A stretch of 64,000 nucleotides of DNA, from positions 58,797 to 122,796 of the forward strand of contig JAIXYT010000020.1 of NCBI GenBank assembly GCA_027490095.1, written 5' to 3'. The notes beneath the pieces are model-generated. The model did not search any database, had not been told where the DNA came from, and saw nothing but the letters and a program-made list of their open reading frames with translations. This document shows, piece by piece, positions 19,701 to 27,256 of this stretch (the first letter of the stretch is position 1; every line of letters starts with the position of its first letter). Made by a program: the position numbers and the translations under genes. The DNA is from Sphingomonadales bacterium. GTDB lineage: Bacteria; Pseudomonadota; Alphaproteobacteria; Sphingomonadales; Sphingomonadaceae.

Positions 19701-20217
19701 TGCCGGTGCGGGCGATTTCCACGAACAGCCGGTCGCCGAACAGCTGCTTGAGGCGCTTCGCGAGCGCGGTCGCCTCGTCGGCCTGGCCGTCTGCCAGCAG
19801 GCGGGCGAGCGCGCCGTCGGCGCCGCCCGTCAGCGCCAGCAGGCCTTCGGTCCGGCCGGCGAGGCGATCGAGCTCGCCCTCCCCTTCCATGTGCGACGCG
19901 GAGACGAGCTGAAGCAGGTTCTGCCAGCCTGTCGCGTTCTGGGCATAGAGAATGAGGTGGTCGACCGGCGGTTTCGAGCCCGGGCGCAAGCTTCCGGGCG
20001 GCAGGGTGCGCACGACGGGCAGCATGGTGCCGATGATCGGCTGGACGCCTTCGTCCATGCAGGCCTTGGAGAAGGCCATGGCGGCGAACAGCGCGCCGCG
20101 ATCCGCAAGACCGATTGCCGGGAAGCCGCGCTTGGCAGCTTCCTTGGCGAGCGCCTTCACCTCGATGGTCGATTCGAGCATCGAGAAACAGCTCTGGACC
20201 CGGAGCGGAATGAACAT
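16735..20217 (-). CDS. dnaE: DNA polymerase III subunit alpha
   Basis: About 1160 residues, the size of the replicative DnaE1. The polymerase core has GPGRGSGAGSAVAWALLITD and the catalytic PDFDIDFCETRREEV, then the fingers, the helix-hairpin-helix and an OB-fold region near residue 1000. The N-terminal PHP domain has lost its usual metal ligands: the HxH site reads QSC and the LTDHG site reads LADRG. The PHP domain is therefore probably inactive and proofreading falls to a separate DnaQ. The start MFIPLRVQ at 20217 fits the family better than the ATG 14 codons upstream. Confidence 0.97.
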   Translation of the reverse strand: MFIPLRVQSCFSMLESTIEVKALAKEAAKRGFPAIGLADRGALFAAMAFSKACMDEGVQPIIGTMLPVVRTLPPGSLRPGSKPPVDHLILYAQNATGWQNLLQLVSASHMEGEGELDRLAGRTEGLLALTGGADGALARLLADGQADEATALAKRLKQLFGDRLFVEIARTGNAIEQASEHGLLQLAHAEGLPIVATNPARFLEPSGHAAHDVMLCIAEGAYLETADRQRSNPRHYLPTAADMAERFADLPEALAMTEHVARRSAFALKKRDPVLPKLVPDAEAEKAELVRLAEEGLRRRLAAMSVDEQPYWDRLAFELKIIGDMGFSGYFLIVADFIQWAKAQGIPVGPGRGSGAGSAVAWALLITDLDPLALGLLFERFLNPERRSMPDFDIDFCETRREEVIRYVQQKYGREQVAQIITFGTLKARAVVKDVGRVMQLPYGQVNRLSNLIPANPADPWDLQRTLNGVPEFTQEMKADPKVAQLVKVGLQLENRPRHASTHAAGVVIGDRPLAELVPLYRDPRSDFPVTQFDLKWAEEAGLVKFDFLGLKTLSVLARATQLLKARGTEIDLDTLPWDDETVYRLMTRGDTVGVFQFESEGMRRALALVKPTLFEDIIALGALYRPAPMDNIPSFAARKWGREQPDYLHPMLEPILKPTYGVIIYQEQVMQIAQVLAGYSLGEADLLRRAMGKKIKAEMDAQRARFIEGAKANGVPDTQAEFIFNLVDKFAGYGFNKSHAAAYALVAWQTAWLKTHHPAAFYAGSMAYDIHLTDKLAVFVDDMRRLDVPLLGPCINASSSDFTLENLPPEAAGSDHEGRIAVRYALGALKGVGEGAMADICAERAANGPFRSLDDFVNRIDPRALNRRQMEALASAGAFDCFGLDRARVFAGAELLMAAATRAADARVTGQGGLFGGVAEAEAVPLPEAKPWPLGERLSREREAFGFWFSGHPVEAHSAVLAAMNVMTAADALAKRSPAGTRLSVRMAGLVEDTRWRVPQGKGPDRRYMMADLTDQSGKWGATSFNAEAQEALLAALTSGEPLLLDVELQWREGDESPRLTIQSARPLNALVKSARALLAIELAPGADPSLIPALASWLPRGGRSVVEASVPMAGGGHAVIRLGQDFALPAGADTEISQLPGVARAQVTAMTQPLRLVA

Positions 20218-20311
20218 GCGCCCATAGTGGCGACGGCTGCGGAATGGCGGAAGAGGCATGCCGGAGATTTATGGGGACAAGCCCTGGAACAGGGATTTCT
20301 GTCTGGCTCTA

Positions 20312-20338
20312 TTGACATCGCAAATGTATGAAAATTTG
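20312..20338 (+). promoter_or_regulatory. AT-rich promoter/operator upstream of the His-rich protein
   Basis: A TTGACA box at 20312-20317 is followed by an unusually AT-rich stretch for this genome. It contains overlapping short dyads: ACAT/ATGT at 20315-20327 and CAAAT/ATTTG at 20321-20338. Dyads of this sort overlapping a promoter are typical of metal-responsive repressor sites. No -10 box stands out. Which regulator binds is unknown. Confidence 0.3.
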
Positions 20339-20352
20339 GACAGGAGATGCCC

Positions 20353-20685
20353 ATGAGCTGCACGACCCACGCCAATCATGCCCACACCCATGGCAAGGAC
20401 TGCGGCCACACCGCCGTGCTGCACGAGGGCCATGTGGACTATCTGCACGACGGCCATCTGCACCATGTGCACGGCGACCATGTGGACGAGCATGTGATCG
20501 CGGTGAGCGCGGCGAACCCGGACGGCTGCGAAACCCGGCTGGACTGCGGCGGCCATGTGCATGGCCCCGGCTGCGGGCACGAAGCGGTGCCGCACGGCGA
20601 CCATGTCGATTACCTGGTCGATGGCCGCCTGCACCATGTGCATGCCGGGCATTGTGACGACCATGGGGCGCTGACGCTGGCCTGA
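20353..20685 (+). CDS. Histidine-rich metal-binding protein with internal duplication
   Basis: 110 residues, strongly enriched in histidine, aspartate and cysteine, without signal peptide or membrane segment. Two copies of a unit of about 35 residues can be aligned: HGKDCGHTAVLHEGHVDYL followed by HDGHLHHVHGDHVDEH, and HGPGCGHEAVPHGDHVDYL followed by VDGRLHHVHAGHCDDH. The pattern points to cytoplasmic zinc, nickel or cobalt binding, for storage or buffering; that is inference from composition. ATG 20353 is chosen because an AGGAG box ends six bases before it, while the ATG at 20347 touches the box. The gene is monocistronic and convergent with lolD. I do not know a named family. Confidence 0.8.
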   Translation: MSCTTHANHAHTHGKDCGHTAVLHEGHVDYLHDGHLHHVHGDHVDEHVIAVSAANPDGCETRLDCGGHVHGPGCGHEAVPHGDHVDYLVDGRLHHVHAGHCDDHGALTLA

Positions 20686-20689
20686 GCGG

Positions 20690-21370
20690 TCAGCCCTCGA
20701 CGAGCTTTCCATGTTCAAGGCGGACGACGCGGTCCATCCGGGCTGCGAGTGCACGGTTGTGGGTGGCGACCAGGGCTGCTGACCCCTGGCTGCGCACGAG
20801 GCGGAGGAATTCGTCCAGCACCTTGGCTGCTGTGTCCTCGTCGAGGTTGCCGGTGGGCTCGTCGGCGAGCACCAGGACGGGCTTGTTGGCCAGAGCCCTT
20901 GCCACCGCGACGCGCTGCTGTTCGCCGCCTGACAGCTGCGAAGGGCGGTGATCGAGGCGGGCGCCGAGGCCGAGCGCCTCCAGCAGCTCCTTCGCCCGGG
21001 CGTCAGCCGCCGAACGGTCGGCGCCCTTCACCATCTGGGGCAGCACCACATTCTCCTCCGCCGAGAAGTCGGGCAGCAGATGGTGGAACTGATAGACGAA
21101 GCCCAGCCGGTCGCGGCGCATGTTGGTGCGGGCCTGGTCGGACAGGTCGGCGGCTTCCACGCCATCGATGAGGATCCTGCCACCGAAGCCGCCCTCCAGA
21201 AGGCCGGCGGCCTGCAGGAGGGTGGACTTGCCCGAGCCCGAGGGGCCCAGCAGCGCCACGATCTCGCCGCGGGCGAGCCTGAGGTCGGCGCCCTTGAGTA
21301 CCTCGATGGTGACGCTGCCCTGCTGGAAGCTGCGGGTAAGGCCGATGAGTTCGAGGGCGGCGTCACTCAT
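20690..21370 (-). CDS. lolD: Lipoprotein-releasing ABC transporter ATP-binding protein LolD
   Basis: 226 residues of an ABC ATPase: Walker [10 protein letters not shown], signature [19 protein letters not shown], Walker [15 protein letters not shown]. The [20 protein letters not shown] segment is typical of LolD within the MacB/FtsE-like group. With LolC/E it extracts lipoproteins from the inner membrane for LolA. The start overlaps lolC/E by eight bases, so the two are translated together. Confidence 0.95.
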   Translation of the reverse strand: MSDAALELIGLTRSFQQGSVTIEVLKGADLRLARGEIVALLGPSGSGKSTLLQAAGLLEGGFGGRILIDGVEAADLSDQARTNMRRDRLGFVYQFHHLLPDFSAEENVVLPQMVKGADRSAADARAKELLEALGLGARLDHRPSQLSGGEQQRVAVARALANKPVLVLADEPTGNLDEDTAAKVLDEFLRLVRSQGSAALVATHNRALAARMDRVVRLEHGKLVEG

Positions 21371-22610
21371 AGCGCAGCACCGTCACGGGGTCGGTGCTGG
21401 CGGCCTTCCACGCCGGGTAGAGGGTGGCGAGGAAGCTGAGCACGAGGGTGAGGAGGACGATTGCCGCGACCTCGACCGGATCGGTCTTGGCGGGAAGCTC
21501 GGTGAGGTAGCGCACCGACGGGTCCCAGAGGTTGGAGCCGGTGAGGCGCGAGACGCCGCCGATGATGCCCTGCCGGTAGTGCAGGATGAGGAAGCCGAGT
21601 GCGCAGCCGAGCAGCACGCCAAAGCCGCCGATGGAGGTGCCGACCGTCACGAACACCCGCATCATCGCGGCGCGGCTGGCGCCCATCGTGCGCAGGATCG
21701 CAATGTCGCGCGTCTTGGCGCGCACCAGCATGATCAGCGACGAGAGGATGTTGAACACGGCCACCAGGATGATGATGGAGAGCACCCAGAACATCACCAC
21801 CTGCTCGACCACCAGCGCCTCGAACAGGGCGCTGTTCAGCTGCCGCCAGTCCGACACCAGCGCCGACAGCCCGATCTTCTCGGCAAGCGGGCGGACGTAG
21901 CGCTCGACTTTGTCGGGGTCTTCGGTGGTCATCATCACCATGCCCACCTCGTCGCCCATGTTGAACAGCGCCTGCGCCTCGCCCAGCGGCAGCACGACGA
22001 AGGCCTTGTCGAAATCCCAGATGCCGATCTCGAAGATGGCGCCCACCTCGTAGGACACGATGCGCGGAACCGAGCCGAAGGGGGTGACGTTTCCGTCGGG
22101 CGAGATCAGGGCGATGCGGTCGCCGACCCTGAGCCCCAGGTTCTGCGCGAGGCCCGAGCCGATGGCGACGACCTGCTCGCCCTCCTTCAGGCGGCGGATG
22201 TCGCCGGATTTCACGGTTTTCGCGATGACATCGGTCTTCATGATGTCCTCGATCGCCATGCCGCGGACCAGCACGCCCTCCACGCGCCCGCGGGCCGAGC
22301 CCATCAGCGGCTGTTCGATGAGCGGGATGGCGGTGACGACACCGGGCGTCTTCCTGGCCTCGTCGATGACCATCCGCCAATCGGGCAGGCGCCCGCCATA
22401 GCCTTGGGCCACCGCATGGCCATTGAGGCCCTGGAAGCGGTCGAACAGTTCGGCGCGGAAGCCGTTCATCACGCTCATCACGGCGATCAGCGCGGCGACG
22501 CCCAGCGCGACCGCGACGAGGCTGATGCCGGCCACCAGCACGATGAAGCGTTCGCCCTGGCCCGGCAGCAGGTAGCGCCGGGCGATCATGCGTTCGTAGC
22601 TGGTTATCAA
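21363..22610 (-). CDS. lolC: Lipoprotein-releasing ABC transporter permease, LolC/LolE family
   Basis: 415 residues: transmembrane segment near residues 23-50 ([19 protein letters not shown]), a large periplasmic domain to about 265, then three transmembrane segments ([56 protein letters not shown]) ending in the [15 protein letters not shown] box seen in FtsX/MacB-type permeases. N-terminal [12 protein letters not shown] is typical of LolC/E. Only one permease gene is next to lolD, so either it forms a homodimer or the partner lies elsewhere. It overlaps proS by four bases. Confidence 0.93.
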   Translation of the reverse strand: MITSYERMIARRYLLPGQGERFIVLVAGISLVAVALGVAALIAVMSVMNGFRAELFDRFQGLNGHAVAQGYGGRLPDWRMVIDEARKTPGVVTAIPLIEQPLMGSARGRVEGVLVRGMAIEDIMKTDVIAKTVKSGDIRRLKEGEQVVAIGSGLAQNLGLRVGDRIALISPDGNVTPFGSVPRIVSYEVGAIFEIGIWDFDKAFVVLPLGEAQALFNMGDEVGMVMMTTEDPDKVERYVRPLAEKIGLSALVSDWRQLNSALFEALVVEQVVMFWVLSIIILVAVFNILSSLIMLVRAKTRDIAILRTMGASRAAMMRVFVTVGTSIGGFGVLLGCALGFLILHYRQGIIGGVSRLTGSNLWDPSVRYLTELPAKTDPVEVAAIVLLTLVLSFLATLYPAWKAASTDPVTVLRYE

Positions 22611-23950
22611 AGGGCGCCCATGGTGTCGGATTTCGCGAGGCCGGCGACCAGGCTCTCGACCGAGACCTCCTGCTTCTCGCCCGTCGCGCGGCGCTTCACC
22701 TCGACGGTGCGGGCGGCCACGCCCTTGGGGCCGATGGTGACGGTCCAGGGCAGGCCGATGAGATCCATGGTGGCGAACTTCTCGCCACCGCGGGCGTCGC
22801 GGTCGTCGTGGAGCACACTGCGCCCGGCGGCCTCGAGCTTGGCCTGCAGATCATGTGCGGCGGCCGCGCACGCCGCATCGTCGGGGCGGAGGTTGATGAG
22901 GCCGATGTCGAAGGGGGCGACGGCCTCGGGCCAGATGATGCCGTTGGCGTCGTGATTCGCCTCGATGATGGCGCCCATCAGGCGCGAGACGCCGACGCCG
23001 TAGCTGCCCATCAGGGGGGTCACCAGGCTGCCGTCCTTCGCCTGCACGTGCATCCCCATGGCGGCCGAATATTTGGTGCCGAAGAAGAAGATGTGGCCGA
23101 CTTCGATGCCACGCCCATTTTTCTTTCTTTCATCCGGCACTTGTTCCCAAGCGCGTAGGTCGTGCGTTTCGTCTGTCGCGGCGTACATATGGCTAAACAT
23201 GCGCTTGAAGGCATCTAGATCCTGCGCATTGCCATAGTCGAAGGCAGACTGGTTCCAGTTCAGATGTTCATAGTCAGAGTCATAATAGACTTCACTTTCA
23301 CCAGTGTCTGCCAACACGATAAACTCGTGCGACAAGTTTCCGCCGATAGGGCCTGTAGCAGCCCGCATCGGAACGGCGCGCAATCCCATCGCCTCGAACG
23401 TTCGCAGGTACGCTAGCATCTGCGTGTAGTAGCTCAGTTGGCCGGAAGCCTCGTCCATGTCGAAGCTGTAGGCGTCCTTCATCAGGAACTCGCGCCCGCG
23501 CATCACGCCGAAGCGGGGGCGCACCTCGTCGCGGAACTTCCACTGGATGTGGTAGAGCGTGCGCGGGAGATCGCGGTAGCTGCGGACACAGTCACGGAAG
23601 ATGGCGGTGATCATCTCCTCGTTGGTGGGACCGTACAGCATCTCGCGCTGGCCCCGATCCTGAAAGCGAAGCATTTCAGGACCATAGGCATCATATCGGC
23701 CGGACTGGCGCCAGAGGTCCGCCGACTGGATGGTGGGCATCAGCAGCTCGATGGCGCCGGCGCGGTCCTGCTCGCGCCGGACAATTGCGGAAATCCGGTC
23801 GAGGACGCGAAGGCCGAGCGGCAGCCAGGCGTAGATCCCGGCGGCCGTCTGCCGGACGAGGCCCGCCCGCAGCATCAGCTGGTGCGAGACGATCTGCGCG
23901 TCGGCAGGGGTTTCCTTCATGACGGGCAGGAGATAGCGGGAGAGAAGCAC
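22607..23950 (-). CDS. proS: Proline--tRNA ligase, short form
   Basis: 447 residues of a class II synthetase without the insertion editing domain, the usual alphaproteobacterial form. Motif 2 and flanks read [20 protein letters not shown], motif 3 is in the [17 protein letters not shown] stretch, and the anticodon-binding domain follows from about residue 345. It charges tRNA-Pro. The DNA for about residues 203-283 (bases 23101-23340) has markedly lower GC and different codon choice than the rest although the protein looks intact. It is cotranscribed with lolC/E and lolD; this order is common in Sphingomonadales. Confidence 0.96.
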   Translation of the reverse strand: MLLSRYLLPVMKETPADAQIVSHQLMLRAGLVRQTAAGIYAWLPLGLRVLDRISAIVRREQDRAGAIELLMPTIQSADLWRQSGRYDAYGPEMLRFQDRGQREMLYGPTNEEMITAIFRDCVRSYRDLPRTLYHIQWKFRDEVRPRFGVMRGREFLMKDAYSFDMDEASGQLSYYTQMLAYLRTFEAMGLRAVPMRAATGPIGGNLSHEFIVLADTGESEVYYDSDYEHLNWNQSAFDYGNAQDLDAFKRMFSHMYAATDETHDLRAWEQVPDERKKNGRGIEVGHIFFFGTKYSAAMGMHVQAKDGSLVTPLMGSYGVGVSRLMGAIIEANHDANGIIWPEAVAPFDIGLINLRPDDAACAAAAHDLQAKLEAAGRSVLHDDRDARGGEKFATMDLIGLPWTVTIGPKGVAARTVEVKRRATGEKQEVSVESLVAGLAKSDTMGAL

Positions 23951-24402
23951 GGGAGATCCTCGTTTCGAGCGGGCCTTGCCGGGCCCTGACGGCAGGCGGG
24001 GTCGTTAGCCGAACCTGTGGCTTGGCCGCAACAGCGCTGCGGCGAATTGCGGAACCCATGTTCCAGTTTGATGACAGGCGGCGTCGTGCGCCCTAGCATC
24101 CCATCACCACCACGGCATGCAGTCAGGGTTCGGGACAAGCCCGGGTGCCAGCCGGTCCAGCAAGAGGCCGGCGTCATCCACAGGGGCTTCAAGGGGTAAG
24201 ATCGAGAGAGGCCGCCCGGCAGACCGCCAGGCGGCCTTTTTCCTGCCCGGCCGCTTTGCAGCACCGGTTCCCCGGCCCACATGCGACATCCTTGTCGCGG
24301 GACCTACGAACCCCCTTCACAGAGCTTGCGATCTCGTTCATTCAAGCGTTCGTCCGGCGGCCGTTTCAGGGGTATCGACTGCTGGCGGAGGGGGACGAAT
24401 TC
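23951..24402 (+). other. 452-base intergenic region, possible unassigned transcript
   Basis: There is no convincing gene between the divergent proS and the secreted protein at 24403. A plus-strand intrinsic terminator at 24209-24243 needs a transcript, yet no plus-strand CDS precedes it. A TTGATG box at 24068-24073 with a weak -10 region about 17-19 bases on could start an RNA of roughly 140 bases ending at the terminator. A 43-codon frame (24071-24199) lies within it but looks non-protein. I could not match the region to 6S, tmRNA, RNase P or another known RNA. Confidence 0.3.
24209..24243 (+). terminator. Intrinsic terminator
   Basis: AGGCCGCC at 24209-24216 pairs with GGCGGCCT at 24230-24237 around a 13-base loop, followed by a run of five T residues. 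The minus-strand reading has no T tract, so the terminator acts on plus-strand transcription arriving from the region upstream. Confidence 0.7.
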
Positions 24403-25056
24403 ATGCGACGTTGGGCGATTGGACTGGCGCTGCTGGCGTGCATGAGCGGGGCAGCCACGCCCGTGGCTGCGGCGTGCTGGGAGCCCGAGGAGTATGAAGC
24501 GGCCCGAATGCGCGACCTGCAGACGGTGCTGATGGTGAGCGCCCTGAAGTGCGGGCGCGCCGACCCGGACATGCCGCTGGCCTACAACAAGTGGGTCGGG
24601 CGGGCGAAGGCGAAGCTGCTTGCTGGCGAACAGAAGCTGCTGGCGCACTTCGTGCGCGAGGGCGACCAGTCGAAATACGACAAGTTCACGACTGCGCTTG
24701 CCAACCGCTATTCCGAATATGCCGAGGACGGCCGCTTCTGCGCCCGAGCCAAGAAGCTGCTGGACGCGGACGAGAAGAACAACGGCGTTCTCGAGGAGAT
24801 CGCGCTGCTGATCAACTCGAAGCCGAACGGCGTGGAGGAGGTGTGCCCGGTGAAGAGGCCGCCCTCGTCGCAGATCGTGGTGACCCCGTTCGACCCGCTG
24901 CCCGTGGCGGGCGGCGCTGCGCCTGCCGCGGTGCCCGGCACCGAAACCGCAAGCTCGGCGCAAGTGGCTGCCCCGGAGGCTGCACCCCAACCGGTTCCGG
25001 CACCGGCCGAGGCCGTGGCTACACCAGCCGCGACTGCTTCAGCGCAGCCGCAATGA
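24403..25056 (+). CDS. Secreted protein of unknown function, 217 aa
   Basis: A signal peptide ([20 protein letters not shown], cleaved after VAA) precedes a helical, charged domain of about 120 residues with four conserved-looking cysteines (in ACWEPEE, LKCGRA, RFCARAK, EEVCPVK), likely two disulphides in the periplasm. The last 70 residues are a low-complexity proline/alanine tail. The start at 24403 has a strong GGAGGGGG site upstream and gives the signal peptide; the frame continues upstream to 24145 without meaning. Its 3' end overlaps the convergent pyrG by 38 bases. I do not recognise the family. Confidence 0.8.
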   Translation: MRRWAIGLALLACMSGAATPVAAACWEPEEYEAARMRDLQTVLMVSALKCGRADPDMPLAYNKWVGRAKAKLLAGEQKLLAHFVREGDQSKYDKFTTALANRYSEYAEDGRFCARAKKLLDADEKNNGVLEEIALLINSKPNGVEEVCPVKRPPSSQIVVTPFDPLPVAGGAAPAAVPGTETASSAQVAAPEAAPQPVPAPAEAVATPAATASAQPQ

Positions 25057-26653
25057 AGCTTGCGAACAGCGGGTGCGGCGCGAAGGGCTTGGATTTCAGC
25101 TCCGGGTGGAACTGCACACCGACGAACCAGGGGTGATCCGGGCGCTCCACGATCTCCGGAAGCCGGCCATCGGGTGACATGCCGGTGAAGACCAGACCGC
25201 AGGATTCCAGCCGGTCCCGATAGCCGGTGTTCACCTCATAGCGGTGGCGATGCCGTTCGGAGATGCTGATTTCGCCGTAGATGGCGGCGACATGGCTGTT
25301 GCCGGCGAGCTTCGCCTCATAGGCGCCCAGGCGCATGGTTCCGCCAAGGTCACCGCCCTCGGCGCGCTGCTGCAGACCTTCGGATGACATCCATTCCGTG
25401 ATCATGCCGACCACGGGCTCGTCCGTCGGCCCGAATTCGGTCGAGGAGGCGTGGGAAATCCCTGCAAGATTCCGGGCCGCCTCCACGCAGGCCATCTGCA
25501 TGCCGAAGCAGATGCCGAAATAGGGGACGCGATGTTCGCGTGCAAAGCGGATGGAGGCGATCTTGCCCTCGGCCCCGCGCTCGCCGAAGGCCCCGGGCAC
25601 CAGGATCGCATGCAGGGGTTCCAGCCGGGCCGCGATGTCGCTGTCGGCCGCCTCGAACAGCTCGGCGTCGATCCACTGGATGTTCACCTTCACCCGGTTG
25701 GCGATCCCGCCATGCACCAGCGCCTCGTTGAGGCTCTTGTAGGCATCCGGCAGGCCGACATATTTGCCCACGACTCCGATCGTGACCTCGCCCTCAGGGT
25801 TCACCAGCCGGTCGACGATGTCCTCCCAGCGCGAGAGGTCGGGTGCCTCCCCGGGTTCGAGGCCGAAGGCTTTCAGCACGCTCTCGTCCAGGCCTTCGGC
25901 ATGGTATTGCAGCGGCACGGCATAGATGGATTTCGCATCGAGCGCGGGGATCACGGCCTCGGTGGGGACATTGCAGAACAGCGCGATCTTGGCGCGCTCG
26001 CTGGCCGGCAGCGGCCGCTCGCAGCGGCAGACGAGCACATCGGGCTGGACGCCCAGCGAGGCGAGCTCGCGCACGCTGTGCTGTGTGGGCTTGGTCTTCA
26101 GCTCGCCGGCGGCCGCAATGAAGGGCACCAGGGTCACGTGGATGGAGATGCTGTTGCCACGGCCCAGCTCGTTCTTCAGCTGGCGAATCGCCTCGATGAA
26201 AGGGAGCGATTCGATGTCGCCGACGGTGCCGCCGATCTCGCACAGCACGAAGTCGAGATCGTCGGTGTCCGCCAGCGCGAAGGCCTTGATGGCGTCGGTG
26301 ACGTGGGGAATCACCTGCACGGTTGCGCCAAGATAATCCCCGCGGCGCTCGCGGGTGATGATCTGCTGGTAGATCCGACCCGAGGTGACATTGTCCGTCT
26401 GGCGGGAGGGCACGCCGGTGAAGCGCTCGTAATGTCCGAGGTCGAGGTCAGTCTCGGCGCCGTCGTCGGTGACGTAGACCTCGCCGTGCTGGTAGGGGCT
26501 CATCGTGCCCGGATCGACGTTGAGATAGGGATCGAACTTGCGGATCCTGACGCGGTAGCCGCGCGCCTGCAGCAGGGCGCCGAGCGAAGCGGCCATCAGG
26601 CCCTTGCCAAGGGAGGACACCACGCCGCCGGTGATGAAGATGAACCGCGCCAT
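25019..26653 (-). CDS. pyrG: CTP synthase
   Basis: 544 residues with both halves: the N-terminal synthetase domain ([20 protein letters not shown], the [20 protein letters not shown] region, [12 protein letters not shown]) and the C-terminal class I glutamine amidotransferase with nucleophile in [14 protein letters not shown] and the catalytic His-Glu in VQFHPELKS. It makes CTP from UTP and glutamine. It lies 114 bases after secG on the same strand, a common alphaproteobacterial order. Its stop lies inside the end of the convergent secreted-protein gene. Confidence 0.98.
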   Translation of the reverse strand: MARFIFITGGVVSSLGKGLMAASLGALLQARGYRVRIRKFDPYLNVDPGTMSPYQHGEVYVTDDGAETDLDLGHYERFTGVPSRQTDNVTSGRIYQQIITRERRGDYLGATVQVIPHVTDAIKAFALADTDDLDFVLCEIGGTVGDIESLPFIEAIRQLKNELGRGNSISIHVTLVPFIAAAGELKTKPTQHSVRELASLGVQPDVLVCRCERPLPASERAKIALFCNVPTEAVIPALDAKSIYAVPLQYHAEGLDESVLKAFGLEPGEAPDLSRWEDIVDRLVNPEGEVTIGVVGKYVGLPDAYKSLNEALVHGGIANRVKVNIQWIDAELFEAADSDIAARLEPLHAILVPGAFGERGAEGKIASIRFAREHRVPYFGICFGMQMACVEAARNLAGISHASSTEFGPTDEPVVGMITEWMSSEGLQQRAEGGDLGGTMRLGAYEAKLAGNSHVAAIYGEISISERHRHRYEVNTGYRDRLESCGLVFTGMSPDGRLPEIVERPDHPWFVGVQFHPELKSKPFAPHPLFASFIAAALKQSRLV

Positions 26654-26767
26654 GGGAGAAAAGACCTAGCTGTCCCGGCTGTGGCTGTCACGCCGCAGCG
26701 GCAGTTTTCAACAGGATTTGTGCGTGGACCGCCTCCGGGCGGCTGCCCGGCAGCGTCGGTGGTGCCG

Positions 26768-27160
26768 TCAGTTGGCGATCGGAGGCGCGTCGGCTGGTGC
26801 TGCCGGCAGGGCGCCGGGGGCTGCAGGCGCGGGCGCTGTGGGCGCACCGAGCGGACCAGGGCTGGTCGGCGCGCCAAGCGGGCCGACGGCTGGTGCCTCG
26901 CGGGCGAGCGTGGTGTCGATCGTCTTGGGCCGGTTGCTGTGGCCGGCAAGCCAGGCAAGGCCGAGGGACGAGACGATGAACAGCGTCGCGAGGATCGCGG
27001 TGGTGCGGGTGAGAAGGTCGGCCGCGCCGCGGGCCGAGACCAGGCCACTGGCATTGCCGCCGCTGGTGAGGCCGCCGCCCTCCGACTTCTGGATCAGGAT
27101 CACGCCGACGAGCGCGAGCGCGATCAGTCCATGGACGACGAGAAGGAAGTTCATCAGCAC
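26768..27160 (-). CDS. secG: Preprotein translocase subunit SecG
   Basis: 130 residues. Two transmembrane helices at about residues 3-22 and 54-72 flank the conserved cytoplasmic loop ILIQKSEGGGLTSGGNASGL. The C-terminal 45 residues are a proline/alanine-rich extension, frequent in Sphingomonadales and absent in E. coli. SecG supports SecYE-SecA export. Two ATG codons two residues apart are possible starts. It is upstream of pyrG on the same strand. Confidence 0.93.
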   Translation of the reverse strand: MLMNFLLVVHGLIALALVGVILIQKSEGGGLTSGGNASGLVSARGAADLLTRTTAILATLFIVSSLGLAWLAGHSNRPKTIDTTLAREAPAVGPLGAPTSPGPLGAPTAPAPAAPGALPAAPADAPPIAN

Positions 27161-27256
27161 GTGCGGGCAACTCGACCTGTTGGCGGGAAAGAGCGCCGCA
27201 CATAGGCGGTCGGGCCCGTTCCCGCAAGCAGCGCCCGCGGGCCGGGCGGCTCGGGA

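Noticed and set aside
24071..24199. 43-codon frame ending before the terminator at 24209
   Set aside because: The peptide is basic and proline-rich with no ribosome binding site or similarity that I recognise; an RNA or attenuator is as likely.
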